This document shows positions 1 to 12,298 of a stretch of 64,000 bases of DNA, one piece after another. Positions within the stretch are counted from its first letter, which is position 1, and every line of letters starts with the position of its first letter. The notes under the pieces are model-generated. The model saw only the letters and a list, made by a program, of their open reading frames with translations, ran no database searches and was not told the origin of the DNA. Made by a program: the position numbers and the translations under genes. The DNA comes from Cephalotrichum gorgonifer (taxonomy: Eukaryota > Ascomycota > Sordariomycetes > Microascales > Microascaceae): the NCBI GenBank assembly GCA_900312665.1, contig ONZQ02000009.1, positions 1 through 64,000 on the forward strand, read 5' to 3'.

Positions 1-1390
1 TAGATAGTATCTTATACTTTATAATTTTCAATAGCCTTACTAGACAGACAATATTAAAAAAATAATAGTTAATATTATTATATCTTCTAGAAAACGATTA
101 TTTAATATCTTCAATATTAAGAACTTATCATCTATTATTCCATTCTAAGCTAGTCCTTTATCTCTAGCAATCTGATTCTTATCTTTAATATGTCCTATTC
201 TTCTTAAACTCTTTATATCCTTCTATAGTTATAATTAGAACTATAAGACTATATCAATCAAAAGACTAAAATCTAAATAACACTGGCTATATATTATTAA
301 TTAATAGTGGCTTTAATTAAAAATCAATCTATATATGAATAAGAATCTAATAGTAATAAATACTTAATTTTAAATAAATTTTAAGAGAAATTGATTATTA
401 TTGAGATATAAGTAGATAATCTATAATTTATATATATAGTCTAAGTTGATTAATATTAATATTATCAAAGATAGGATATTGTTTTCTAAAATGGAAAAAA
501 TAGTTAACTAAATTAACTACATATATTAATTTATAACTTTTAAGCTAGAATTAATTAATATAATACAATTAGCTTTTCTCTATATAGGAAATATTGCTTA
601 CAGTTATAATCGATAACTGCTAAATGAAATAAATTATTATTTGGAGTAGATTAAGCAGTGATATGTATTTAAAATTCTAATAAAGTCTTCTAATTAAATA
701 AACAATTGAATATAGACTATCTTTAGTTCCTTATATAAGATAATGTATTAACTAAGAATATAGAATAGAGAATAATTAGATTAAACTTTAGATAATTACA
801 TTTCTAATATATAATAGAAGTAATTATATAATAACTAATATTACTTTGGAGATAAGATAAATAAGATAGATAATCTAAATATTTTAATATATAATATTAT
901 AAAAGAGATAAGATAAATAGAATATAAATAATACTTTATATTAAATATAAATATTAAGTTTATAATAGTTAGATATAGGCTAATTATAATATAGATAGCT
1001 TGAATATAAAAAAGTATACTTTTTAAAATAAAGTATATAAAAGAGAGAAGAATTATATTATAATCTACTACTATATTACTTTATTTAAATATATAATTAA
1101 ATTATTCTAAATAGTAGAAGAGTATAACTAATATATAATGCTAATTAGTTATATATGAAACAGTAATAATATAAACATATATAATATATTAAAAATAATC
1201 TTCTTTAAAAATACTAAGTTATAATTTATCGATTATTTAAACTCTAATTTTTATTATATACCATCTATATTTTCTTTCTCAATAATAATATCTAATTTAA
1301 ATTATTATCTGTAATATCCTTTTATATAAGTCTCTCCTCTAAAAATACTTCATATACAATAACTATAATATTTAGTGCTTATCTTAAACT
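1..1390. repeat. A/T-rich, RIP-type decayed region
   Basis: This stretch is almost entirely A and T, dense in TpA steps and nearly free of CpG, and no reading frame of useful length survives. The change to ordinary composition is abrupt, near 1385-1400. In filamentous ascomycetes this is the usual look of repeated DNA hit by repeat-induced point mutation, often a dead transposon, a subtelomere or a pericentromere. Composition is seen directly; the mechanism is inferred from family knowledge. The original element cannot be recognised. Confidence 0.75.
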
Positions 1391-2031
1391 ATAACCCCAG
1401 CCTTGCCCCTTTTGCAGGACTAATATGATTCAGATCACAACACTATTTAAGGGATCCCTATTATAATCCCTGATGTGTTCACCTTTATAATATCACTGCC
1501 TATCTCCTTTTTACCTCACTTTGAACCTCTGTCCAACCTGCCTTTACAGTACTAAATATTTGTTCTTATATGATATTATGATTGGGATTATAAGAGCAAG
1601 AACCAAGGTAATACCCAGCTGGCCACTCAAAATCCCATAGCTCTTCTATGCATGTTATGGTGTAGTCCCAAGATGGTGGGACCCTCATGGGAGGAGAGTT
1701 TTGGACCGGGCCCTAGGGACGCAGCTATTCCGTACCACAGCATATCGAGCAGCGGAACGTGGACAAGGAAGCAACAGGCGGTGTTTTGATTTTTAACAGT
1801 TTCTTCCCAGCTTGTTGGTCCAAATTTATTACTCCTGTATCCATTCAAAACGAGGTATGTTTTATTAAATACTGGGTGCGGCCCAGTTGACATCGCTATC
1901 CAACCTTCCACCTCACTTTGCTTGGATTATTCTCCACAACATGCCTGAAGAGGTAGTCAAAGTCCTCGAGGCAATCTCAACCCACGTCAGATTACCAACG
2001 TTGCCAATATAATCACCGCCGAATGCCATTC
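1391..2031. other. Intergenic, 3' of the beta-glucosidase gene
   Basis: Normal-composition DNA between the A/T-rich block and the end of the GH3 gene. It should hold the 3' untranslated region of that gene. A 94-codon minus-strand frame (1627-1911) lies here but resembles no family I know. Confidence 0.5.
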
Positions 2032-4881
2032 CTACTGGAGCGCCGCGTGTAGAGGCAGGTTGCGAGATGAATTGCCAACATATATACTCTTAGGACAGTC
2101 GCTGATAACCCAGTTCTGGGAGACGGTATCCCAGTTGCTCAGATCACGACGAGTGATGTCGGCACGGAAGGTCTCGGAGGTGCCAGGGTCGATGCGAATA
2201 CGTTCGAAGCCACGGAGAACCTTGGCAGGGTCATCAGGACCGCCGAGGGAGACGTATAGCTGGGCAACCTCCTCACCAACTACACTGCCAGTGTTGGTAA
2301 CGGTGGCGAAGACGGTGTACATGACATCCCAGAGCTGAGGGTTACCTCCAGGACCACCACCGGCGGGGTGGGCGGGGCGTCGAGAGTCATCCGTGGCGCC
2401 GGGAGGAAGAAAGTCCTCGGCCTCGTCGCCGTAGAAGCGGTCCCCTAGGGTCTGCTTAGGGTCGGTCGAGTTGAGGTAAGGGTAGATAAACTGATCAATG
2501 CGGCGGAAGCCCTCGGGGAAGACGTAGTCGGTGTAATCACTGCTATGGTTGGCGCCGATGCGAGGAGCAGGGATCGACTCGCCGGTGTTCGGCTTGTACT
2601 CGCTGGCATTAGAACGCTCGACACGGATGTCGGAGAACTCGAAGGTGGTGTAGGAAAGGCCAAAGCCGAACTCGAAGATGGGCTCATCATCCTGGCTGTC
2701 AAACCATCGGTAGTCGATGAAGATGCCATCATCAAAGTCACCCTGGGGAGCGTCATCGCCGTTGTTCGGCTCGTAGACGATCTTGACGCCGTAACTCTCC
2801 TCCGATGCACCCCAGGTGAAGGGAGTCTTGCCACCGGGGTTCACTCGGCCGTAGAGTATGTCGGTAATGGCATTTCCAGACTCTTGACCGGGGAGACCAG
2901 CCCAAAGAATGGCGGTGATATTAGGGTTATCATACCATTCGGAGACCACGACAGGGCCTGTCGAGTGTATAATTATAATAGTGTTAGGATTATGCGCAGC
3001 GACAATCTCGATGAGGTCATCTCCGCCGTTCCAGAGCGTGAGGTTGTTGCGGTCGCCAACATTACCGTCCACCTCAATGAACCCCTCGCCGGAGTTAGCA
3101 TTGACGAACACAAGAGCGGTGGCGTCGGGCTCGCCAACAAGTGAGGCGGTAAGCTCGTGCTCCCAGTTGCTAAGAATCGACTCGTAGCGGGTACCGTCCT
3201 CAACAGCCTTCCGCTGGAGAGCAGCATCGGGAGTAATCAGGTAAGGGAAGCTAGCGGTTCCGGAACCCCAACCAGCAGCGAGAGTACCCGAATTGCAGCC
3301 CTGGTTAGGGCAACCATTAGGACCACCAACGCGGCTACCAGCATCCTCGCCTATAACAGCGACGAACTTAGGCTTATTTAGGGGCAAGGAGCCCTCGTTC
3401 TTGAGCAGAACGGTACCTTGGGCGGCAATGCGGCGGATGAGGTCACCATGATCACGCCGAACATCAATATGTTGGTTGATGGTCTGGACGCCCTCCTTGG
3501 CAGCCCAGTGGACGGGGCCATCGCTGTCGCGAGTCCAGGAGGAGAAGTTGATCTCGGGGGCATCCTCGATAGTACGGCCAACCTTGAAGAAAGCGGCCAT
3601 GATACGCATGGCCATGTCGTCAATACGGTACTCCGGGACGGTACCATTGAGAACCGCGTTCGTCAAATTAGCTCCCCAGTATGAGGTGCGGGAGTTGAAG
3701 GTGACATCACCGGGCATGGACATATCCAAACCAGCAACAGCAGCGGCGACACCAGTATGCTGAGCCGCCCAGTCGGAGAGAACGAAACCCTGGAAACCCA
3801 GTTCCTCCTTCAAAAGGTGGTTGAGAACAGCAGAGTTCTGGCAGCCATAGCTGTTGTTGACCTGCTGGTACGAGCACATGACGGAACCGGCACCGGCGCG
3901 AATGGCATCAGCGAAGGGCCAGAGGTAAAGTTCATGCATCGTCTTGTCGTCAACATTAGAGGAAATGGCCTCAACGACGCTGTAGCCGTAGCTGATGCCG
4001 TTACCCCTCTCGCGGAAGTGCTCCTGCTCATTCATGATGAGATGCTTGATGGTGGCGATGACACCGGTCTCTTGGATTCCCTTTACGGACTCGGCAGCAG
4101 CAACTCCGGCCAGGTATGGGTCAGGAGAGAAGCCTTCCCAGTTGCGGCCCCCGGTGGGGAATCTACCGAGGGGACCCACGGCGGGAGCAAGGAGAACATC
4201 GATACCCTTGTCGCGTGCCTCCAATGCCATGGCACGAGCTCGATCGCGAATCAGATCACGGTTCCAGGTAGCACCGGCGAGCTGGCTCGAGGTGAAGTAG
4301 GAGACATAGTCGGCGAAACGGATGCCTTGGGGTCCGTCCTGCAAGCAGAGGCCACGCCAGCCGACGCGGGGGATAGAGCCAACGTTGCCAACGCACAGGT
4401 CGGCCATCCAGCTGCGGGCGGAAGGGTTAGACGTATTATTCGAATTTCGGGGGCATGGCCGAGACATACCCAGTGCCGGTGGTGAGGTTCACCTTCTCGA
4501 GGAGTGTTAGATCAGAGACGAATGCCTTAGCTTGGGCGTAGGCCTCCTGCCAACCCTCGGCCTCAGGGTCCATCCATGGCGAGGGATAGTAGGGAGGAGA
4601 ATAAGCAAGGCCAACCCCGGTGTCATTCTGGCGCTGGAGTGGGCGGTTAGTATTACTTGGTTGGCATCGGTGGCAGGGGCAAGGGCGCACCGGGGCATAA
4701 AGACACGGAGACAAAGAGGAGGAAGATGGAGGTGAGCCAAAATGCAAGGTCACAAGAGTGTAAAGGTTCTAGCCAAGGACTGATGGCAGCAGCAGCAGCC
4801 GCAACGTACCTTGAAGTGACTCGAAGCGGCGGCAAGGTTACAAATTGCCAGGACGGTAGCAGCAGTGGTTGCTGTCTTCAT
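2032..4881 (-). CDS. GH3 beta-glucosidase, secreted
   Basis: Hydrolyses cellobiose and short beta-glucans to glucose outside the cell. The model has three exons: 4810-4881, 4470-4633 and 2032-4411, giving about 871 residues, normal for the Aspergillus BGL1-like clade. Exon 1 encodes a signal peptide (MKTATTAATVLAICNLAAAS). The second intron (4412-4469, gtatgt...cag) restores the family motif LTTGTGW. Visible motifs are the nucleophile Asp near residue 292 in GFVLSDW, the acid/base Glu near 521 in NSGEGFIEVDGN, KHLIMNEQEHFR, and a C-terminal fibronectin III-like domain. Many NxS/T sites fit secretion. A TATAAA on the minus strand (5132-5137) lies about 250 bases upstream of the ATG. It diverges from the GH6 gene. 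The first intron (4634-4809) is the least certain join. Confidence 0.93.
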
Positions 4882-7300
4882 CTTGCTGAACCTGATTCCG
4901 CGGGTCAGCAGGTGATGTTCGAGCTCAAGGAGTGGCTCGCATGGCCCCGGGGCAACTATTACAAGATTCGGGATCGGGCAAAGAGATTGGATACCGTCTA
5001 CCTTTCGCTATCACTATTTGTCGCACAGGCTTCCGAGTATAGGGAGGGGCCCAGTCGAGTCGTGGGGTAATGGGGCAAGAGTGACGGACAGGCTCAACCA
5101 GGACGGACAACTTGGGGAGTAAAGACGAGGATTTATACACGAAGGAGCGCGGCCCCTGGTATCATGTTCGCGCTCTTGGCGCTACCTATTAAGATACTAT
5201 CATTCCAAGACTTTGGTGGAGAGAAGCACCCTGACAGAGAGCAGAGGAGCTGTGCTCTATCCCTGGCTTGTCGCCGGATCCCTGGGCACCATCGCCACAA
5301 GTCGGTGGATCCGAGTGCCCAGGAGCTTATTTGCATACACACAGGACAACAAGGGTAGATGATGGAACGGGAGGCAAACGGACCTCCGGGCCGCGGCGCA
5401 TTCGCGGCCGTACCTTCGGCAGGGACATGTGACGGATAGAAGCGAAGCCGATGGAAGTAAAACTGAAGGAAATAGCGATGAGCGATGAGCTTAGGACCTG
5501 CCTTGTGTCATCGGGCGAGACAAAAGGCGGGGCGATGCGGAGGAGGGAAATTCATCCTGCACTAGTGCCATCATGGGAGAAGGGCCGATCAGCCATGTAA
5601 CGCTGGCACGAGCTGAACCAGGCATTTACGGGTACGTTCCCGGGCGTCTAGCCGACGTCTATGGTTAACTCTAAATCTTCACGACGAGACCTAGGGATGG
5701 GCTTGAAAGGCGAGAAAAGAGCGAGGCTCAGAGCGCGCAACGGGCGTTCGCTCAGGGAAGTCGATGTCGGCACCGCTGACTATTCTATTCGACTGCCGGG
5801 GCGTCGGGGGTTTGGGCTTTAATAGTTGATGCGTGCGGCCCGGACAAAGGAGATCGACTATGTCACTGACCAAACCCCCGCCCTTGGAATTATACTACAA
5901 GTAGAGCTCTCCCCGGAGGGAAAAGTTTTGCGACGTATGAGGGGCTATGCTTACATGTTGCTGACGTTAATGTCCTTAGGGTGCCATCCAAGTTTGTCAT
6001 TCGGTTCCGAGGCATCCCCCGCATAGTCCCCGCATCCCGTACTCAGTTCCTACAAGTATACCTCCGAAGGTGCAGCATCTCGTTTTTTCATAACCAATTG
6101 GCATATAGATACCTCCTTTCTCGTATCGATTTCTACTTATGTACAAGTAACATGAGGCAATGGAAGTAAGCTAGGACCAGGGTACTGTGCATGTCCCAGT
6201 TCACAGCAAATATGACGCTGGTATCGATTTCGGATGGGGCGGTGGTGACAAGGGGCACCATGTATGATATCTCCCAGAACCAGTTGTCAGCTTGGTTTCC
6301 CATACTTGAGCCCCACTTAACTACAAGGTTGCGTGTTGTTAAACCTCGACCTGCACATCCTCGAGTACAATTACTTATACATAGTACCAGGCCACCACCC
6401 ACTAGCAATCGGATAATATGTGTAGATCGTACCCCAAATCGTAAAAGGGGGCGGGGATGCATGCTTGCTTGATAACTTGAAACCCTGGCCTATACCGTAG
6501 TAGGCGGGCTGCTCGGGCCTTCGCTCCGTTCCAATAGCACACTCGCAAGCCAGGCCAAAGCAAACTTCTCGCCATTGTAACTAGGAGAACCTCGCCATTG
6601 TTGGAGAATACCACATCCACACCCATATCCGCTAGGAGGGAGACAGCCAGATGTAGGATCTGGCCAAGACGGTACACCCTTCCGGCGATTGTCGCCAGGG
6701 TATCTATCCATGCTCGCCTGGCTGGACGAAGAGGGCGTTGGTCAACACGACACTACGACGGACATGTAGATGCTGTGATCTGCCGATGCCGATGCCGATG
6801 CCTGAGTTGAGTGATGCCCGGCAGCGGCTGGCTGCCTTCCCCGCAAAAGCGTGACGCCAATCTCTACCGAGTTATTTAAGTGGGGGCCTTCCGATGGAAA
6901 TATCCACTACAGGTCCCCGCGAGCATCGCGAAAGCTCCCACCCCCTGTGTGAAATCGGCACCTTCATAATATTTGACTGCGCGGCCAGCCTCCAGGGTGC
7001 TGCTCCCTCGTCCTGACCCACTTATACTCCTATACATTACTTTATGCGGGAGGAATATCTACTTGTGGGGCTTACACGACCAAGTAGGGAGCCTGGGTCC
7101 GATAGTTATGTCACTACCCTGTGTCACTGGGAGATCACGAACGGCACTCCGGCGCTGGATCCGACACGTCTGAAGATCACCACCCCGTCCTAGAGGAATC
7201 TGGGCTTAGCACTACTTACTTACCTTGTCATCCCTATCCGCGTCCTCGACTCTATCATCTCTAGTACCGGCCCTACCGCGGCATAATAGGATCGACGTTT

Positions 7301-7355
7301 GCGGGGAGGAAAGGGGAGGGAGGATATCGATGGCATTTAGCTCGAACATCCCCGC
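7301..7355. promoter_or_regulatory. Paired CreA/CRE1-like sites upstream of GH6
   Basis: GCGGGG at 7301-7306 and its reverse complement CCCCGC at 7350-7355 both match the SYGGRG consensus of the carbon catabolite repressor CreA/CRE1, and lie about 400-450 bases before the GH6 start. Closely spaced pairs are typical of functional sites, but the hexamer is short and can occur by chance in GC-rich DNA. Confidence 0.35.
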
Positions 7356-7630
7356 AGTCCAACCACAGCATCATCGCCGACGGCCCTGCCACTTAATAAC
7401 GGATCGACGGAAAATAGTATTAGAATGGAGCTCAGTCATGACCCTGAATTTGAGGATAGAGGCAAATACTACGTCTTGTCGGTGGCTGACCTAACTCCGC
7501 TGATATAGACTATTGAGTTTACTCTCATAATTCCGCCCACTACCGCATTGGTGGAAGATGGTCAACGAGGATCCGAATTGTGATTGAGTCGCTTTCGTAC
7601 CCTGTATTTGTATGGAGCGAAGCTGATGAG

Positions 7631-7638
7631 TATATATA
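7631..7638 (+). promoter_or_regulatory. TATA box of the GH6 gene
   Basis: TATATATA about 118 bases before the ATG at 7756, followed by a pyrimidine-rich leader. Position and sequence fit a strong inducible fungal core promoter. Confidence 0.6.
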
Positions 7639-7755
7639 GAAGGTGATGCCGCTTATCTCTCAGCTCTAACCTGGATTTTGACACACCCTTCCTTTCCTTG
7701 AAAGTGCACTCCAGGCTCGTTTCAATTTCTTCGTTCTCACGTCTCTCTTGTCACA

Positions 7756-8916
7756 ATGCGCTCCGCCCTTTCTGTCTTTGCACCCTTGGTGCTTGCCGAC
7801 CTCACCTTGGCCCGGCCTTACTTATCCTTCCGCCAAGCCGACTCCAACCCCTTCGAGGGCCGCCAGCTCTACGTCAACACCGGTTACTCCAAATCTCTTG
7901 AAGTGACAAGGCAGTCATTTTTGGACGATGGCGACGTGGAGAACGCCGGTAAAGTTCAGTTCATCCAGGAGAAAGTCGGTACTTTCGTCTGGGTCTCCAA
8001 CATCGATCTTCTACGAGATATCGACGTGGCCATCGAGGGTGCTCGTTCCGCCCAGGACCAGACAGGCGAGGAACAAATCGTCGGCCTCGTTCTCTATAAC
8101 CTGCCCGACAGAGACTGCAGTGCCGGCGAGAGCTCGGGCGAGTTGAGCCTAGCCGACGGTGGTCTCGAGCGCTACATGGCCGAGTACGTCGGCCCCTTTG
8201 CCGAGAAGGTCCTGGCGGCGGGTGACCTCCAATTCGGCATCGTTTTGGAGCCCGATGCGGTCGGTAACATGGTCACCGGCCAGGACATGGAGATCTGCCG
8301 GAACGCCGCCGAGCCCCAGCGGGAGGGCATCGCGTACGCTATCCAGAAGCTCCAAGCGGACCATGTTCACTTGTACATTGACGCTAGTAACGGGGCCTGG
8401 CTGGGCTCGGAGGAGCACATCCGGAGTGGTAAGTCATTCCGACCTTAGTCCCCATAAACTGCCCCAACCTAACTCTACATCTCAGCCGCCGCTCAGTTTG
8501 CCGACATCGTTTCCAAGGCCGGCAACGGCGCAAGGATCCGCGGCTTCTCCACCAACGTTTCCAACTACATCCCTTTCTCTGACAGCGGCTCCATCAACGA
8601 GAGCAGCTACGTGAGCTCACTCGCCCCAGCCGTTGAGGCCCAGGGACTCCCAGGGCGTTTCATCGTTGACCAGAGTCGCGTCGCTCTCTCAGATGCTGGC
8701 AAGGAATGGTGCAATGTCGCGGCCGGCTTCGGCCAGCCCGCGACTACCGAGACCGGCAACGACCACGTGGATAGTATTGTCTGGGTCAAGCTCGGAGGTG
8801 AGAGCGACGGCGAGTGTGGCATGGAGGGCGCCCCTGTCGCTGGTAGCTGGTTTAATGAGTATGCCCGGCAGCTCACCATCAACGCGCACGAGGCTATTCA
8901 GCCCATCTCCTCCTAA
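7756..8916 (+). CDS. GH6 cellobiohydrolase-like glycosidase, secreted
   Basis: Family 6 enzymes release cellobiose from the non-reducing end of cellulose, or act as endoglucanases. Two exons, 7756-8428 and 8486-8916 (intron gtaagt...ctcag with a CTAAC branch), give 367 residues. A short signal peptide precedes the catalytic domain; there is no CBM1 and no Ser/Thr linker. Landmarks are LVLYNLPDRDC, whose last Asp (about 120) matches Asp175 of Trichoderma Cel6A; VLEPDA, Asp about 167 matching the acid Asp221; and WVKLGGESDG near 332. Cysteines near 121, 181, 300 and 335 can form the two family disulfides. The residue before LPDRDC is Asn, where Trichoderma Cel6A has Asp. Whether it is an exo- or endo-enzyme cannot be judged here. 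Confidence 0.92.
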
Positions 8917-10633
8917 GGCAGCCTGAAGAAGTTCTAAAGTGTCGTAGACTGCAAGCGGTGTGGAGGCTTTGGCGGTACCGGAGACACGACAAGAGAAGTT
9001 GTATGGATAACTTCGAAGTGGCGGTAACCTCATAGTGGGATCCCTAGGTGGTCGAAATCAGACATGCACCTAATGACCAGCATGCTTACACTAGAGGTAT
9101 AAGTGATATGACGGCCTGTAAAATAGGAGGGAACGTGGGAAAGATCACGGTTGATGGAATCAAACTGGTACCTCTCTTCTCTTTACCCTTAATCATCTGA
9201 TAGTGATCTGCTCTGCCTCATTCTCAGGATAAGGTAATCAAGTGGTCTCTCTACAGCCTCACTACAAGTAGGTATGTCCTTGCTGTCAGTCTATCGTCGG
9301 TCTTATTGGTCTTTAATCCCTGTGCTTCCCAGGTGGCGTATTCTCAGCTCATATTTCTACGCCTCACTCTCAAGGTCTCCGGAGCTCCATATCTCCGGAT
9401 CCCTATATCTCCGGAGCTCCATATCTCCGGATCCCTATATCTCCGAGTCTCTAGTTACATCCCAAGAGCCCAAGGTCTCTGGCAGCCGGCTATACCTGGT
9501 AGTGACCTAGATACCTGGTACTATCGTTCAGTCGCGTTAATTCGGATTTGCAACATTGTGGTGTACTTCCCTAGGAGCTCTGCAATCATGCCGCAAAACT
9601 CGACCTTAATAGACTCCCATAGCTGAGGAGGCGGTCCTCTGCTAGGTCATGGCCAGCGGCAGCCAGCTACTTTCTCCAACTGAGAAGCAGATGCAAAAGA
9701 TGCAGAGTGGCCGTTAACGTCCGTGTCAGCCCTATTATCCCGGACTACGGCGAGGAAACTTGGATGGGAGTCGAGGGAGTGGGTCAATAGAGCTAGAGGG
9801 TACAATGTCATCGAATGTGTCAGGGAAGGATTCGAATGGTTGCAGGTGCATACTCTAACGGCGAGTGTCTCTGACATGGTTTCATACGCGATAGTGGAGC
9901 GATAGATGAATGCTCGGATCGAGGTAGACTTCACGGAACATCTCTGCTTGTATAGTGGGGTCTGTTGAATTCAAACAGAAGGACAACCTCCCTCCAAAAC
10001 TGGTTCGATCCTGTTAAGTTCTCCGGGTAACGTTATTACATACAAGTATTGAGGAAGCAGCTACGAGTGCCAATACGAACGTGGCTGAATATGATAGTTA
10101 CCTCAAAAAGGAAAGGAAAGACCAAGGAAATTCTCAATCAGGTACGTACGCCTCCGGGGCACTGACCTTCGACCCCGCCTCCCAGCCGTTAAGTAGTACA
10201 GTACATGTAGTTAGCTACCTCAGCGATCCAAACGTAAGCGACAGGCATACAAATACACCACGACCCTGTTAACCGAGGGGATAATACTTTAATAATAGGT
10301 AGTACCAAGTAGCAGGGTAAAGGCGACGGTGGATCGAGCGAGCCCATGATCCATATGTAGCCAAGACTTCTCGTGCCCTGCACCTCGTTTCAAATGGGTA
10401 TCCCGCTCCATCCGTCTCGTTTTGAGCGCCAATGTTGGGTGGCGCTCAATAATACTTAACAAGCACATTGCTTTTTCCGCTTCACCTTGGGCCTTATACA
10501 TCCTAGTATAGCGCCACAATCCACGCCACCATTCTCATCACCAGTTGCTGGCCCTCAATCTCGTGCATTAAAAAGGGCATTTCGCACCAACTTTCCGTCG
10601 AAATCGGTGGTCAGGCTGTTCCTGTCTCTAACC
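8917..10633. other. Intergenic, GH6 3' side to P450 promoter
   Basis: No supportable gene. It holds a short tandem repeat (9377-9446), the presumed 3' untranslated region of GH6, and the P450 promoter. Open frames over the repeat are by-products of its sequence. Confidence 0.5.
9377..9446. repeat. 32-bp tandem repeat built from 16-bp half units
   Basis: Two perfect copies of a 32-base unit start at 9377 and 9409, with the first bases of a third. Each unit is two similar 16-base halves, one reading ATCTCCGGAGCTCCAT and the other ATCTCCGGATCCCTAT, so the array is also about four and a half diverged 16-mers. The halves contain palindromic TCCGGA and GGAGCTCC. It lies about 460 bases past the GH6 stop. 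Confidence 0.85.
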
Positions 10634-12298
10634 ATGACGGAAGATCGGGACAAAACTACGCTCATGGGGCTGCTACAGCTTTCACCAACTCTCCCCATCT
10701 ACACTCTCCTCGCACTCCTCGTCCTTCGTTTACTGTACAACAAGTTCCAGCCTGGTCTTCGATCTATCCCCGGACCTTTCGCCGCATCCATCACCAAGTA
10801 CTGGCGTGTCTATGATGTCTGGAAAGACAAGGCCCATCTCACCGCTATTCATCTGCACCGCAAACACGGTCCTCTCGTCCGAATAGGTCCCAACCATGTG
10901 TCCGTGGCGGACACTACGTTCATCTCCCGATTCTACAGCGCAAGGGAGGATTATACGAAGACTGCATTCTATCCCATCCAATGTATATCTTGGAAGAAGA
11001 GACCTGAGATGAACCTTTTCTCCGAACGAAACCCCGATGGGCACCGCATTGCGAAGCGCAAGGTCGGGGTCGCGTATTCGCTGCCAAATATATTGCAGTC
11101 TGAGGTTGCGATTGACTCATGCCTGGAGCTCTTCCTTCGTCGACTCGAAGATCTCACGGCTGATGGAAGTGCAATTGATCTCGGTGCATGGCTCCAGTAT
11201 TTTGCTTTCGATGTGGTCGGAGAAGTGACGTTCGCGTCTAAACTTGGGTTCCTGGAGCAAGGCAAAGACGTCGACGGGATGATGGTATGCTCATACAAGT
11301 CCCTCCTGTATATCCACTTACTAACTCCCAGCAGCAAGCGATCGCGGGCATGCTTGCGTACGCATCATTGATCGGACAGGTCCCCGAGTACCACAAGCTC
11401 CTGCTCGGGAACCCTGTGTTCACCGCGATGCTGCCTGCCATGGAAACTTGGAACCAGGTGCTTGTGTTTACGCTAAAGGCCATAAATTCTCGTGCTTCAA
11501 TCAAGCGTGACGGCGAACTCATCAATGCGGACTCTGGGGGCCGCGACATGCTCTCGAGGTGGGCATATGTCAAAAGCTCCGACCCTGATAAGATGAGTAC
11601 GCGCGATATCGTTGTGCACCTCTCGACAAACGTGTTCGCTGGCTCCGACACTACTGCCATTGCTCTTCGCGCAATCATCTACTTCCTCTGCCGCAACCCC
11701 GCCGCGAGGCAGAAGTTGGTGAAGGAGATCGATTCAGCAGTCGCGGCGGGCCAATTTTCCACCCCTGTGTCATACAAAGAAGCCACCCTCCTTCCCTACC
11801 TGGGAGCTGTCGTTAAGGAGGCAATGCGTCTACATCCATCAGTAGGTCTGCTGATGGAGCGACACGTACCCGCCGGCGGTCTTGACATTCTGGGCCACCA
11901 CCTACCCGAAGGTACCATTGTCGGCATCAACCCCTGGGTCACTAATCGCGACGCGAGCGTCTTCCCTGACCCGGAAGCCTTCAAGCCGGAGCGTTGGCTG
12001 GACGCCGGTGACGTGGAGCGAAAGCGCATGGAAGATGTCTGGGAACTTAATTTTGGCGGTGGGAGTCGCAAGTGTACCGGTCGCCACATCAGCTGGGTTG
12101 AAATTGTACGTTTTACTATTCAAGTGAAGACTGAGTGCTGACATGAGAAACGCACAGATGAAAGTCATTCCGGAGCTATACCGCCACTTCGAGATCGACT
12201 TGGCGCATCCTGAGCGTGAATGGAAGATCACCAATCACTGGTTCGTCCAGCAAGATGGTGTGGAGTGTATCTTGCGGAAGCGCGGGAGTGTTGCCTGA
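10634..12298 (+). CDS. Cytochrome P450 monooxygenase
   Basis: Microsomal haem-thiolate monooxygenase; the substrate is unknown. Exons 10634-11284, 11335-12105 and 12158-12298 give about 520 residues, normal for the family. The chosen start precedes the N-terminal membrane anchor (LPIYTLLALLVLRLLY); the frame is open further upstream without a better start. Motifs in order: RSIPGPFAA proline hinge, GPLVRIGPN, I-helix AGSDTTA, ExxR in KEAMRLHP, FKPERW, and the haem loop FGGGSRKCTG with its Cys ligand. The general pattern recalls the fungal pisatin-demethylase and benzoate-hydroxylase group of CYPs. No biosynthetic core enzyme (PKS, NRPS, terpene synthase) lies nearby, so membership of a metabolite cluster is not supported. 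The first intron can end at 11331 or 11334. Confidence 0.9.

Larger units (their letters stand above)
4882..7755. other. Divergent intergenic region between GH3 and GH6 genes
   Basis: About 2.9 kb without a supportable gene; the short frames on both strands match nothing I recognise and lack splice logic. It must carry both promoters: a TATA element for GH3 near 5132-5137 and one for GH6 at 7631-7638. It may also hold shared regulatory sites for cellulase induction. Confidence 0.55.

Noticed and set aside
1627..1911. 94-codon minus-strand frame between the A/T block and GH3
   Set aside because: No recognisable domain, ordinary composition and no splice partner; could be a relic but cannot be supported.
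3757..4485. 242-codon plus-strand frame
   Set aside because: Antisense to the conserved catalytic domain of the GH3 gene; no family resemblance.
6133..6711. Several 70-110 codon minus-strand frames between GH3 and GH6
   Set aside because: Overlapping, mutually incompatible frames without family resemblance or splice joins.
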